The notes beneath the pieces were generated by a model that saw only the letters and a program-made list of their open reading frames with translations, searched no databases and had not been told where the DNA came from. From Bacteroidota bacterium (GTDB lineage Bacteria; Bacteroidota; Bacteroidia; Chitinophagales; Chitinophagaceae), in NCBI GenBank assembly GCA_023415275.1, contig JAEZLJ010000091.1, positions 1-9,468 of the forward strand: a stretch of 9,468 nucleotides of DNA, in the 5' to 3' direction. Below, piece after piece: positions 1 through 6,312 of the stretch; within the stretch, counting starts at the first letter, position 1; each line of letters starts with the position of its first letter. The position numbers and the translations under genes were made by a program.

Positions 1-22
1 ATTACCCTACAGGCAGCGGTTC

Positions 23-116
23 GTTCAACACGGAGTAAAACAAAAAGCCCCCGTACACACACTATGTACCGGGGCTTTTCTTTGGGGCTTTTCGTCTACT
101 CCGCTTTATGTTGGCA
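23..116 (-). other. attC-like imperfect palindrome after cassette gene 1
   Basis: Read on the minus strand, this segment begins with TGCCAAC (116 to 110), which is complementary to the GTTGGCA that precedes the gene at 645-639. After 6 nt comes CGGAGTA's complement pair: the arms at 97-103 (TACTCCG on plus) and 31-37 (CGGAGTA on plus) pair perfectly. It ends in GTTGAAC (29 to 23), which fits the integron core consensus GTTRRRY. A second, GC-rich hairpin lies inside these arms. The order R''-L''-L'-R' and the 94-nt length resemble an integron attC site. The L'-to-R' spacing of 1 nt is unusual and no integrase is visible, so the integron reading is inference. Confidence 0.4.
43..83. terminator. 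Bidirectional terminator-like hairpin
   Basis: The arms at 43-56 and 66-79 pair over 14 positions with one mismatch (AAAAGCCCC/GGGGCTTTT plus GTAC/GTAC) around a 9-nt loop. Oligo-A precedes and oligo-T follows the GC stem, so it could terminate transcription in either direction. It would stop transcripts from the gene ending at 129. It lies inside the larger CGGAGTA/TACTCCG stem. Confidence 0.65.
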
Positions 117-124
117 GTAGTTTT
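110..124 (+). repeat. Inverted repeat, left arm flanking gene 1
   Basis: GTTGGCAGTAGTTTT on the plus strand matches 14 of 15 positions of the minus-strand sequence at 645-631. The arm ends 4 nt from the stop codon of the gene at 129-629, so the gene is tightly enclosed by the pair. Confidence 0.75.
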
Positions 125-128
125 AATT

Positions 129-629
129 TCAGTTTTGGGTGTCCAAAGTATAAATGTCGCCATAATCACCTTTGCACTTTAGAAAGAACTCCTTTGGTAA
201 ACCGTGTTTTAGACTAACGCTTGTAATTAAGTTTCTGTCACAATCTTCGTTGTCCTTGTTGGTAAAAATCAATTTACCATTTTCTAATTTGTCTGGCAAA
301 TCAGAAGTCAAGGTTAAGCCATAATTACCTACGTATTGATTTTTGTTATTAAAAATTAGTATTCTACTTGTTGCTCTATGAGAAAGTCCCCAAAACCAAC
401 TGTAGTTCATAATCTTAAAGGTTCGTCCGTCTTTTGATGTGACTTTCCCCAAATATCTTAAATGAGTTTCTGTTCCACCTTTTTCTGTCCACTTGCCAAA
501 TACAAATAGTTTGTTTACAATGCCTTTTCTTAAAACCTCTTGCCTAATATCTCGGTCATTAACTTGTCCTGTCGATGAAACACTGAAAAGTAAGAAAAGG
601 ATAGAAAAAAATAATCGGAGGGTGTGCAT
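129..629 (-). CDS. Secreted hypothetical protein in an inverted-repeat cassette
   Basis: This 166-residue protein belongs to no family I recognise. I start it at ATG 629 rather than the upstream TTG at 644, because the TTG lies inside the flanking inverted repeat and the ATG is followed directly by a signal peptide. That peptide has a hydrophobic core of about 18 residues (FFSILFLLFS) ending in SSTGQ, with likely cleavage before Gln, as is common in Bacteroidota. The mature part is mixed alpha/beta-looking, rich in charged and aromatic residues (NYSWFWG near residue 74), with two cysteines in the last third (EDC and LKC) that could form a disulfide. There is no lipobox and no obvious catalytic motif. 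The coding sequence begins 1 nt after one repeat arm and ends 4 nt before the other, leaving no room for its own promoter. It therefore probably relies on transcription from upstream (the 1300 side). Confidence 0.75.
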   Translation of the reverse strand: MHTLRLFFSILFLLFSVSSTGQVNDRDIRQEVLRKGIVNKLFVFGKWTEKGGTETHLRYLGKVTSKDGRTFKIMNYSWFWGLSHRATSRILIFNNKNQYVGNYGLTLTSDLPDKLENGKLIFTNKDNEDCDRNLITSVSLKHGLPKEFFLKCKGDYGDIYTLDTQN

Positions 630-630
630 A

Positions 631-645
631 AAAATTACTGCCAAC
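631..645 (-). repeat. Inverted repeat, right arm flanking gene 1
   Basis: On the minus strand this reads GTTGGCAGTAATTTT, matching 14 of 15 positions of the plus-strand arm at 110-124. The ATG of gene 1 follows after a single base. The GTTGGCA heptamer sits where an integron core site would be, at the 5' boundary of the cassette. Confidence 0.75.
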
Positions 646-772
646 GGTTTGAGCTTTAGGCAGCAGTGGAAGTCCGTGATCCTACAGCCACACTGTTGTT
701 CTAAAGCCGAATAAAGGTATTGTGTTTAAGTGTAGATTCATAGCCGCTGTTGCGTAAAACTTCATGTTGTGC
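639..772 (-). other. attC-like structured spacer between the two cassette genes
   Basis: Read on the minus strand, this 134-nt segment begins with GCACAAC (772 to 766), complementary to the GTTGTGC preceding gene 2 at 1302-1296, and ends with GTTGGCA (645 to 639), the boundary of gene 1. Its centre folds: GCTTTAG (653-659) pairs with CTAAAGC (701-707), and CAGCAGTG (661-668) pairs with CACTGTTG (691-698) with one G-U. I see no strong L''/L' pairing next to the ends, so the match to a canonical attC site is weaker than for the site at 23-116. Confidence 0.35.
653..707. repeat. Imperfect hairpin between gene 1 and gene 2
   Basis: The arms at 653-668 and 691-707 pair as 7 bp, a small internal loop, and then 7 of 8 bp. 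No oligo-U tract follows on either strand, so this is not a simple terminator. It forms the core of the proposed attC-like spacer. Confidence 0.6.
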
Positions 773-775
773 GTA
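749..775 (+). repeat. Bipartite inverted repeat, left arm flanking gene 2
   Basis: Two conserved blocks, GTTGCGTAAA (749-758) and TGTTGTGCGTA (765-775), are separated by 6 nt of unconserved spacer. The minus strand at 1319-1293 has the same two blocks with the same spacing, giving 22 of 27 identities. The match stops 17 nt short of the gene 2 stop codon. Confidence 0.8.
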
Positions 776-792
776 GAACGCCTTTAGGAAAG

Positions 793-1287
793 CTAAAGTT
801 CGTAAGTCACACCTTTTTGCTTGAAAAACTCTTTTAAGTCTTTCCACTTTCGATTGTTAAATGAATGAAGGTAATTTTCAACATCTTCAGATTCTCTTAA
901 GCGCTGACAGGAAAAGCTCACATCAATATATGATAACTTTCGCACTTTCTTCCATACAATGGCATGGTTACTAAAGAAGCATTTTGCCATTTCTATTCTG
1001 TAATCCATAGATGGCCGCACTAATATTGCAGCGAGCAGCTTTCTATCCGTAGTATTCAGCAAAACTGATTCTTTTATCAAATCTCGCCTGAGTATTCCCT
1101 GCTCAACAATTTTTACTTCCTTGCTATGGTCTTGTTTATCTTTCATATAAACGCCTGTGACTTCATGGCTGATGATCCATACTGAATCTGCTGACTGAAT
1201 CATCATTTTGACTGTGTTATCTACTGTTTGCGCCTTTAAAGGAAGCGAGAGGAAAAAAACAAGTATTGTTGAAATTATACGAAGCAT
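793..1287 (-). CDS. Small secreted protein with C-F-x3-H-A-I and F-x-C motifs
   Basis: This 164-residue protein is started at ATG 1287. A GTG at 1299 is also in frame but lies inside the flanking repeat, and the signal peptide begins at the ATG. The first 20 residues form a signal peptide (hydrophobic IISTILVFFLSL, then KAQ with probable cleavage before Gln). The second half holds CFFSNHAI, then about 8 residues later YIDVSFSC. This spacing of Cys, His and a second Cys around two strands is one I associate with a widespread family of short uncharacterised Bacteroidota proteins (CF-x-P-x-H-x-I ... ICF-x-C). The second Cys and the His might bind metal or form a redox pair, but that is inference. 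The gene lies between bipartite inverted repeats with 5 nt on the start side, so it probably has no promoter of its own. Confidence 0.78.
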   Translation of the reverse strand: MLRIISTILVFFLSLPLKAQTVDNTVKMMIQSADSVWIISHEVTGVYMKDKQDHSKEVKIVEQGILRRDLIKESVLLNTTDRKLLAAILVRPSMDYRIEMAKCFFSNHAIVWKKVRKLSYIDVSFSCQRLRESEDVENYLHSFNNRKWKDLKEFFKQKGVTYEL

Positions 1288-1292
1288 AGAAT

Positions 1293-1319
1293 TACGCACA
1301 ACACGCTAATTTACGCAAC
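1293..1319 (-). repeat. Bipartite inverted repeat, right arm flanking gene 2
   Basis: On the minus strand this carries GTTGCGTAAA, a 6-nt spacer, then TGTTGTGCGTA, the counterpart of 749-775 (22 of 27 identities, all mismatches within the spacer). The gene 2 ATG follows 5 nt later. GTTGTGC at 1302-1296 would be the core site in a cassette model. Confidence 0.8.
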
Positions 1320-1381
1320 TGCTATTACAAATGCAACATGGTTTAAAAATCATCTTACTACAACAGTATCAATAAGATGCA

Positions 1382-1454
1382 ATTGCGTTTTTTATGTTTT
1401 CAGATTAGCATAAGCCCATCTGTAATGTCAATCCAGAAATATGAAAAACGCAAT
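1382..1454. repeat. Inverted repeat upstream of the cassette pair
   Basis: ATTGCGTTTTTTAT (1382-1395) pairs with ATGAAAAACGCAAT (1441-1454), 13 of 14 positions, around a 45-nt loop. It lies just upstream (in minus orientation) of the gene 2 cassette and could be part of a preceding cassette end. No gene is associated with it. Confidence 0.55.
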
Positions 1455-1497
1455 GTTTTTAATGCCTTTTTAGCCTGTCCAGTAGCTTTCTACGCCT

Positions 1498-1722
1498 TTA
1501 ATTTGAAGCTTGGTACATGGGTATAGCCACCAGGTATGCAGTATAATAAGTGACCAAAGCCTCTGGCCTCAGGGCACATGCCAAAGCACAAAGCCTTTCG
1601 CTGTTGTCCCCTTCGGCCAACCACAGCAGCAACTGCAAATTCACTACATCGCTTGCCTCAGTAGTGTTTAAATATATGTGCCACCAATTAAACCAATTAA
1701 CAATTACAAATTGACAATATCC
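1498..1722 (-). pseudogene. Possible coding remnant, unrecognised small protein
   Basis: A minus-strand frame is open for 74 codons, from just after a TAG at 1725-1723 to a TAA at 1500-1498. It has no in-frame ATG near its beginning. From about residue 19 onward it reads like a real protein rather than random sequence: NTTEASDVVNLQLLLWLAEG, then ERLCALACALRPEAL, then YYTAYLVAIPMYQ. This gives an amphipathic helical pattern of leucines and alanines with sensible polar spacing. The AT-rich beginning (with FNWW) looks non-coding. It could be the 3' end of a decayed gene, a short gene with a GTG or TTG start, or chance. I do not recognise the family. Confidence 0.25.
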
Positions 1723-1729
1723 CTATGTC

Positions 1730-2000
1730 ATCCGCTCTTCCGTTCATTGCAGTAGCTGCTTTTCTCCCACGCTTCATGGTTTCCAAAATTTAAGTTTCAC
1801 TGTTTCCATCAAACCTCGATTTCCTAAGAATATTCCACGTAGAAACAATCCAGTTAATCTTTTATCCTTAGTCTTTTTAAAAAACTATATCCATAATCAA
1901 TAATCGTTTGAGTATTCTATCATCGTCACCCTATCTATAAGCGTCTTCAGCACGTTTCCTAAAAGATCCTCTCGTTCACCTAAAAACCACCCCACAAGGT
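1730..2000. other. AT-rich intergenic stretch, nothing recognised
   Basis: I see no open frame of coding character on either strand, no tRNA-like cloverleaf and no clear promoter. Together with the flanking segments this forms a gap of about 1.6 kb between the gene 2 cassette and the end of the large secreted-protein gene. Confidence 0.5.
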
Positions 2001-2045
2001 AATAAGGTGTTCCTCATTCGGCGTCAGCAAGCAGATGCGCCAAAC

Positions 2046-2106
2046 CATTGCAGCACCAGCAATAAATCCTTTTATGTCTCTTTATGGTATTGCTGCAGCT
2101 GCAATG
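2046..2106. repeat. Long hairpin with 19-nt arms
   Basis: The arms at 2046-2064 and 2088-2106 are complementary at 17 of 19 positions, with only the central AC/TG dinucleotide unmatched, around a 23-nt loop. The arms contain CATTGCAGC and CAGCAATA. No oligo-U tract follows, so this is not a standard terminator. It marks the left part of the pyrimidine-rich block. Confidence 0.7.
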
Positions 2107-2723
2107 CCCTTCCGGGTCTGACCCTCCGCAGGCTACGAGCTCAGCCCCTCAGGGTGCTCCGCTTCGCTTCGCAGTTTGTCACACTGCCTGCAGTTCCGCC
2201 TTCATTCGTCACGGCAGCTCCTGTGTCCTTCATGCCACTTCGTTCATTACGTCCTCCGTTACGCTCCATTACACCACGTTCGTAGCCTGGCCATTTGCTA
2301 TAAGGCTTGGCAGCCTGTCATACTGCACCAAGCAAGTCTACAAGGCTGCACAAATCCTTTCGCTAACCACCCTACAATACTCACTGGGTTCCATTACGCT
2401 CCACTACGGCCTTCATTCACTTCAGTAGCATTCAGTCCACCTGCTGCCAATAATTTTGCTCGCCTTGCGCCCCACTCCGGCTTCCTTCGCCTTGTGACTG
2501 CTAATTGCTCGCTACGTACCTCGCTTCGCAAAGCAGCACTAAGGCTCCCTCGCATAGTTCGGCCGCTTACGCACCCTTCGGGAAATATAGCTCCAGCGGC
2601 CTCCTATGGAGCTGGCATCGTGCTTCATCCTTCAGCACTTTACTGCCAGCCCCTTCGTGGGGGCTCGCAGCCTCCTCCATTCGTTCCTCTCTCCGGCGGC
2701 TTTCATGGCTCGCTACGCTGCCA

Positions 2724-2755
2724 GGCTTCAGCCCCGGTTACTCCCCGGGGCAGCC
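2724..2755. repeat. GC-rich hairpin
   Basis: GCCCCGG (2731-2737) pairs perfectly with CCGGGGC (2745-2751) around a 7-nt loop. The flanking GGCT (2724-2727) pairs with AGCC (2752-2755) across a 3-nt bulge. It is one of several such stems in this block. Confidence 0.5.
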
Positions 2756-2898
2756 ACGCTTCTTTTAGCCGCAGGCGCTATTACCTTGACCCCTCACACA
2801 AGTTGCGTCACCGTAGTGATATTTAGAAGAAAAATTAATAATGATACAGACTAAAGTCTGCCGTAGTATTTCGTGCAATAAAAAAATAATTTTTTAAA

Positions 2899-5800
2899 CT
2901 ATCTGATCAATAGCACACTTCCATATGCAGTTTCCTTTTCACCATCTATTGTAGTTAAACTGATTTGCCATATGTAATTCCCATTTGGCTGCATAATGGC
3001 TTTATACTTACCATCCCATCCTTTGACGGGATCTTCCGTCTTAAAAACAATTTCTCCCCACCGGTTATAGATTACCATTGAAAATGTTCTGATAAAGCCT
3101 AGGTCTTTAACCCGGAATATATCATTTAATCCATCGTGATTGGGTGTAAAAGCATTTGGCATAAAAAGCTGACAAACCCCTGCTTTTAATGAAATCTCAT
3201 CGGAATAACTTCCACATTCATTAGTCGCTGTAACTTGATACAAACCAGCATTTTTTGCAATAAAAAAAGGTAAACTTGATCCATCTTGCCACTTGAATGT
3301 AGCATTATTGATCTTGGTATCTAGCTTAAGTTCTTGCCCATTGCATATAGAAGTATCGCTTCCTAAATTCAATCTTGGTTTATTTAGATATTTTATATCT
3401 ACAAAATCCTTTTTTATACAGCCATTTAGGTCTACGGTCACATAAAATATGCCTGCCTTATTAACTATATAATTAGGTCCAGAACTTTGATCTTGCCATT
3501 GATATACCCCTCCTGGATTGAATACATTTAGCAACTTTACCGCACCTTCACATAATGTAGTGTCATTTCCCAAATCAACAATTGGCAAAGGCTTATAACC
3601 AACAATCAAGCTGTCTCTTTTTGCACATCCGTTTTGAGAAACTTGCAGCCAAAATACTCCAGGCTTTGAAATTATATAGTTACTTGATTGGCTTCCAGAA
3701 CTCCACAAATAACTTGCATTAGGCAGGTTGAAATGTAGAGGCAGGTTTTCATTTTCACATAGAATTGTATCTCTGCCAAGTGAAAAGACAGGTAATGATT
3801 TACTGCTTACCTGTATGGTGTCTCTAATAAAACATCCATTTGTTCCAGTTACCTGAACATGGTAAGCCCCAGCTTTGTTTACAAGATAACTTGACTGCCT
3901 AGAACCATTGCCCCATAAATAATTTTGAATAGTAGGATCATATGCATTTAACAACAATGTCTGCCCATTACAAATTGCAGTATCATTTCCCAAACAAAGT
4001 GATGGCCTAGGCTTAAAACTTATAGATACAGAATCAGTTTTACTACAACCATTCACAGTTGCCTTTAACCAATACAAACCCGGGTTGAATACTGTATATG
4101 AAGAGGATGCAGAACCATCTTGCCATTTAAATGAAGCATTGGTTAAGGAACTCGATAATGTCAGTTTTTGATCATCGCAAAGTACTGTATCATTTCCTAA
4201 AGAAAACAATGGCTTTGTTTGGAAACTCACATTAATTGTGTCAGAAACGGTGCAATTTACATTGTTTACCCGAACCCAATACTCACCCGGTTCTTTGACG
4301 GTTATTTTTTGATTTGTCTCGCTGGTACTCCACAATATTTCTGCGCCGGAAGCCTGTACTTCAAGAATCAAACTATCACCAATACATAAAGTTGTATCTG
4401 AACCTAAACTGATTGCCTGGGCACTAACATATTCTACATGAATAGTATCGCTAATAGTACATCCCTGGTAGGTAACCTTTCCCCAATAATTTCCGGGTTG
4501 CTTTACCCTAAAGGTATCTTTTGAAGAACCATCCTGCCATTGGTAATCTGCAGGTTGCATAAACCAGGTAGGTCTTGGTTCCATCTGCAAAAGCAAAGTC
4601 TGATCATCACATAGTGTAGTGTCTTTGCCAAAATTTGCTTTGGGATCATATTTAAATCCAATAGATACTGTGTCCCTGGTAGTACAGCCATTCAGATCTT
4701 TTCCAATAAGTGAGTATGTATTACTACTGGTTATCACTTTGATTTGGTCTGAGGTACCATCACTCCATACTAGGCTGGAGTAATCATCAGGAATTTCGAT
4801 AGTATATGAAATCCCAGGACATAATATTGTATCCTTTCCAAGATCAAGAGGCTTAGCAGCATTTTTTAACTCAATTGACCCAAAAGCTGTTGGACATGAA
4901 AAACCCAAATCTCCAGCAAGAACATAATAAATTCCAGGATCATAAACTGTGATCTCCCGGCTAGTCTCTCCCGTATTCCATCGGTAATACTGCCACCCTT
5001 CTGGTGCTGAAAGTTTATAATTTCCAAAGCATATAGTAGTATCCTTACCTAATGAAAATTCCGTTGCCCGGGGTGCCTTTGACTGTTGCACATAGTCATT
5101 AATGAAAGTTGTAAATTGACTGTAACTATGATTCATTGGCAGTTTGAAACCATCTGCATCATAGTTACAGGCATACTTAGCAAGGTTTGGACAATTGATT
5201 ACAGGCAAAATATATTGCGTATTATTATCAATGCTTTTTTGACGCCCGGCAATGTAAATCTTTCCATTGGGCCCTAGTTCCATATCATACATGGTCCCTG
5301 TAGAATCTGCAGCTATTTTAACTAAAGATCCCTGAACATCAGTAACATCCAGATCAAATTGGTAAACACCGGGAATAGTATAGTAACCCAAATAATAAAG
5401 CTTGGTATCATCAGGAGAGAATACCATTCTATGAGCTGGATATTGTGTATTCAAGCTTTTAACTCTTGTAAGGGTTCCGGTGGAATTGTCAAAATCATAT
5501 AAGTCTAAAAAACCTGTACCTGTAATTTGAGCGGCAATAGTTTTTCCATCATGTGAAGCAGATAAAATACCGCCAAAAGATGCAGAGCTTCTTGAAATTA
5601 CAGGCCCGATAGTACTGGTTACAGGACTTGAAACACCATTATCTGTAAATAGGTAAGCGTAAAACTCATTATTATTCCAGCCATGGACAATCACCCAAAC
5701 ATCTCTACCATTGGCATGCCGAATGGTTGTTATACCTCCCGGTAGACCTGTTTTCAAAACAGTGTTCATGGTTGAAAAATCTCCCAACCCATTATTAAGA

Positions 5801-6147
5801 CTTAGATCCAGTATGGAATAACCCAACCCAATTGCATTGGGGCAGCGAACTTGCAAACCTGTTTCGGCTGCTAAGATATCAGCAGATAAATCCTGGAATT
5901 GAACAATGTAAAATTTATTAGGATCATTGTGAAATGGAATGATATGATAAGCTTCCTTATCCCCGGGACAAACTCTCAAATCTAGGGACGATGGAATTAA
6001 ATCATAGTTTTTATCATATAACATTCGTCCTGCCAAAACAAACTTTGTTTCACCGGTTACAGGATCAGAATAAGAAATTCCATTATAAGAATTGTAATAA
6101 TAACTATACCAATAACTTGGAATAGGATTAATAAAATCCGTTTTCAC
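2899..6147 (-). CDS. Giant T9SS-type-B adhesin-like protein, separated from its signal peptide by a stop
   Basis: This is a cell-surface or secreted protein of the Bacteroidota type IX secretion system. Residues 1 to about 360 have the style of a propeller-like, WD40-resembling N-terminus (VFSPDDTKLYYLG, GPNGKIYIAG). Residues 366 to about 990 are nine tandem Ig-like repeats. Residues from about 993 to 1082 form the gliding-motility-associated C-terminal domain (CHU_C, T9SS type B sorting): NAFTPNHDGLNDIF, then YNRWGE, GWDGKY, PNGNYIW. That domain directs export and is usually cleaved. Translation could start at GTG 6147, but a TAA lies immediately upstream. Beyond it, in the same frame, are an ATG and a signal peptide (6148-6282). 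A product starting at 6147 would lack a signal peptide and could not enter the periplasm, so the gene is probably a broken 1127-codon gene. Binding target unknown. Confidence 0.9.
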   Translation of the reverse strand: MKTDFINPIPSYWYSYYYNSYNGISYSDPVTGETKFVLAGRMLYDKNYDLIPSSLDLRVCPGDKEAYHIIPFHNDPNKFYIVQFQDLSADILAAETGLQVRCPNAIGLGYSILDLSLNNGLGDFSTMNTVLKTGLPGGITTIRHANGRDVWVIVHGWNNNEFYAYLFTDNGVSSPVTSTIGPVISRSSASFGGILSASHDGKTIAAQITGTGFLDLYDFDNSTGTLTRVKSLNTQYPAHRMVFSPDDTKLYYLGYYTIPGVYQFDLDVTDVQGSLVKIAADSTGTMYDMELGPNGKIYIAGRQKSIDNNTQYILPVINCPNLAKYACNYDADGFKLPMNHSYSQFTTFINDYVQQSKAPRATEFSLGKDTTICFGNYKLSAPEGWQYYRWNTGETSREITVYDPGIYYVLAGDLGFSCPTAFGSIELKNAAKPLDLGKDTILCPGISYTIEIPDDYSSLVWSDGTSDQIKVITSSNTYSLIGKDLNGCTTRDTVSIGFKYDPKANFGKDTTLCDDQTLLLQMEPRPTWFMQPADYQWQDGSSKDTFRVKQPGNYWGKVTYQGCTISDTIHVEYVSAQAISLGSDTTLCIGDSLILEVQASGAEILWSTSETNQKITVKEPGEYWVRVNNVNCTVSDTINVSFQTKPLFSLGNDTVLCDDQKLTLSSSLTNASFKWQDGSASSSYTVFNPGLYWLKATVNGCSKTDSVSISFKPRPSLCLGNDTAICNGQTLLLNAYDPTIQNYLWGNGSRQSSYLVNKAGAYHVQVTGTNGCFIRDTIQVSSKSLPVFSLGRDTILCENENLPLHFNLPNASYLWSSGSQSSNYIISKPGVFWLQVSQNGCAKRDSLIVGYKPLPIVDLGNDTTLCEGAVKLLNVFNPGGVYQWQDQSSGPNYIVNKAGIFYVTVDLNGCIKKDFVDIKYLNKPRLNLGSDTSICNGQELKLDTKINNATFKWQDGSSLPFFIAKNAGLYQVTATNECGSYSDEISLKAGVCQLFMPNAFTPNHDGLNDIFRVKDLGFIRTFSMVIYNRWGEIVFKTEDPVKGWDGKYKAIMQPNGNYIWQISLTTIDGEKETAYGSVLLIR
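2950..3168 (-). other. T9SS type B sorting (CHU_C-like) domain coding segment
   Basis: The encoded C-terminal residues carry the family hallmarks in order: PNAFTPN-HDGLND, a short linker, YNRWGEIVF, GWDGKY, PNGNYIW. The protein then closes with a final strand and a basic terminus (LLIR). This domain is known as the secretion signal for T9SS substrates that are attached or released at the cell surface. Confidence 0.85.
3180..5052 (-). repeat. Nine tandem Ig-like repeats within the adhesin-like gene
   Basis: Each unit is about 65-75 residues. It opens with L-G-x-D-T-x-x-C, continues with a W-x-D/N-G-S/T strand and a G-x-Y-W/Y-x-x-V strand, and most units then have NGC-x-x-x-D. The two cysteines per unit could form a disulfide across the beta-sandwich. 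The nine openings, in order, are LGKDTTIC, LGKDTILC, FGKDTTLC, LGSDTTLC, LGNDTVLC, LGNDTAIC, LGRDTILC, LGNDTTLC and LGSDTSIC. The units have diverged from each other, so recent copy-number expansion is unlikely. Confidence 0.85.
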
Positions 6148-6282
6148 TTAGGGAGTGTTATTATTTGAAAAGCTAAACAAAGTTGTAGGACCAAAATACC
6201 AATTAGACCATTCCTTTTGACCAAATGAATGAAATGAAATAAATAAGCCTAAGATAATAAGCAGTTGTTTTGGGATACGCAT
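6148..6282 (-). pseudogene. Cut-off 5' part (signal peptide) of the adhesin-like gene
   Basis: From ATG 6282 the frame encodes 44 residues and then hits TAA at 6150-6148. The next codon is GTG 6147, and the same frame continues for 1082 residues. The first 22 residues are a classic signal peptide: basic start (MRIPKQ), hydrophobic core LLIILGLFISF, then HSFGQ with likely cleavage before Gln. The following EWSNWYFG is typical of the mature N-terminus of CHU_C-ending Bacteroidota proteins (often NWYFG). Frame, spacing and family pattern all indicate a single ancestral gene split by a nonsense codon. A sequencing or assembly error at 6148-6150 is the main alternative. Confidence 0.8.
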
Positions 6283-6312
6283 AACAAAGAGCCGTAATGA
6301 TACTCCATTTTT

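Larger units (their letters stand above)
2001..2830. other. Pyrimidine-rich, hairpin-dense non-coding block
   Basis: The plus strand changes abruptly to C/T-rich, GC-richer sequence with many short recurring words (TTCATTCGT-, CGCTTCGC- and GCTCGCTACG-like). Examples are a near-duplicate word, CCGTTACGCTCCATTAC at about 2257 versus CCATTACGCTCCACTAC at about 2391 (15 of 17), and GCTCGCTACG at 2507 and 2708. Several hairpins are visible: arms 2046-2064/2088-2106, 2589-2595/2607-2613, 2648-2653/2660-2665 and 2731-2737/2745-2751. All three plus frames are partly open, with several overlapping open frames of 80-216 codons. Their predicted products are low-complexity Ser/Pro/Leu/Arg-rich without domain character. 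I take these as a by-product of strand skew that removes stop codons. Possibilities are decayed mobile DNA, a repeat island or a structured RNA. Confidence 0.5.

Noticed and set aside
493..714. Plus-strand 73-codon open frame opposite gene 1
   Set aside because: It lies antisense to a better-supported secreted protein and extends across the inverted repeat and hairpin spacer. Its product has no recognisable character.
110..1303. CRISPR array suspected from repeated GTTG words
   Set aside because: The repeats occur as inverted pairs around genes, differ from one gene to the other, and are not regularly spaced direct repeats.
2007..2854. Five overlapping plus-strand open frames of 82-216 codons
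   Set aside because: They overlap in different frames, arise where the strand is C/T-rich and so poor in stop codons, and encode low-complexity Ser/Pro/Leu/Arg-rich peptides without domains, signal peptides or plausible start context.
2882..2896. A/T-rich palindrome just after the stop of the adhesin-like gene as terminator
   Set aside because: It consists only of A and T with almost no loop or GC stem, so it is too weak to call a terminator.
4503..5277. Short open frames inside the adhesin-like gene (4503-4691 minus, 5086-5277 plus)
   Set aside because: They are shadows of the strongly supported 1082-residue frame with its clear repeats.
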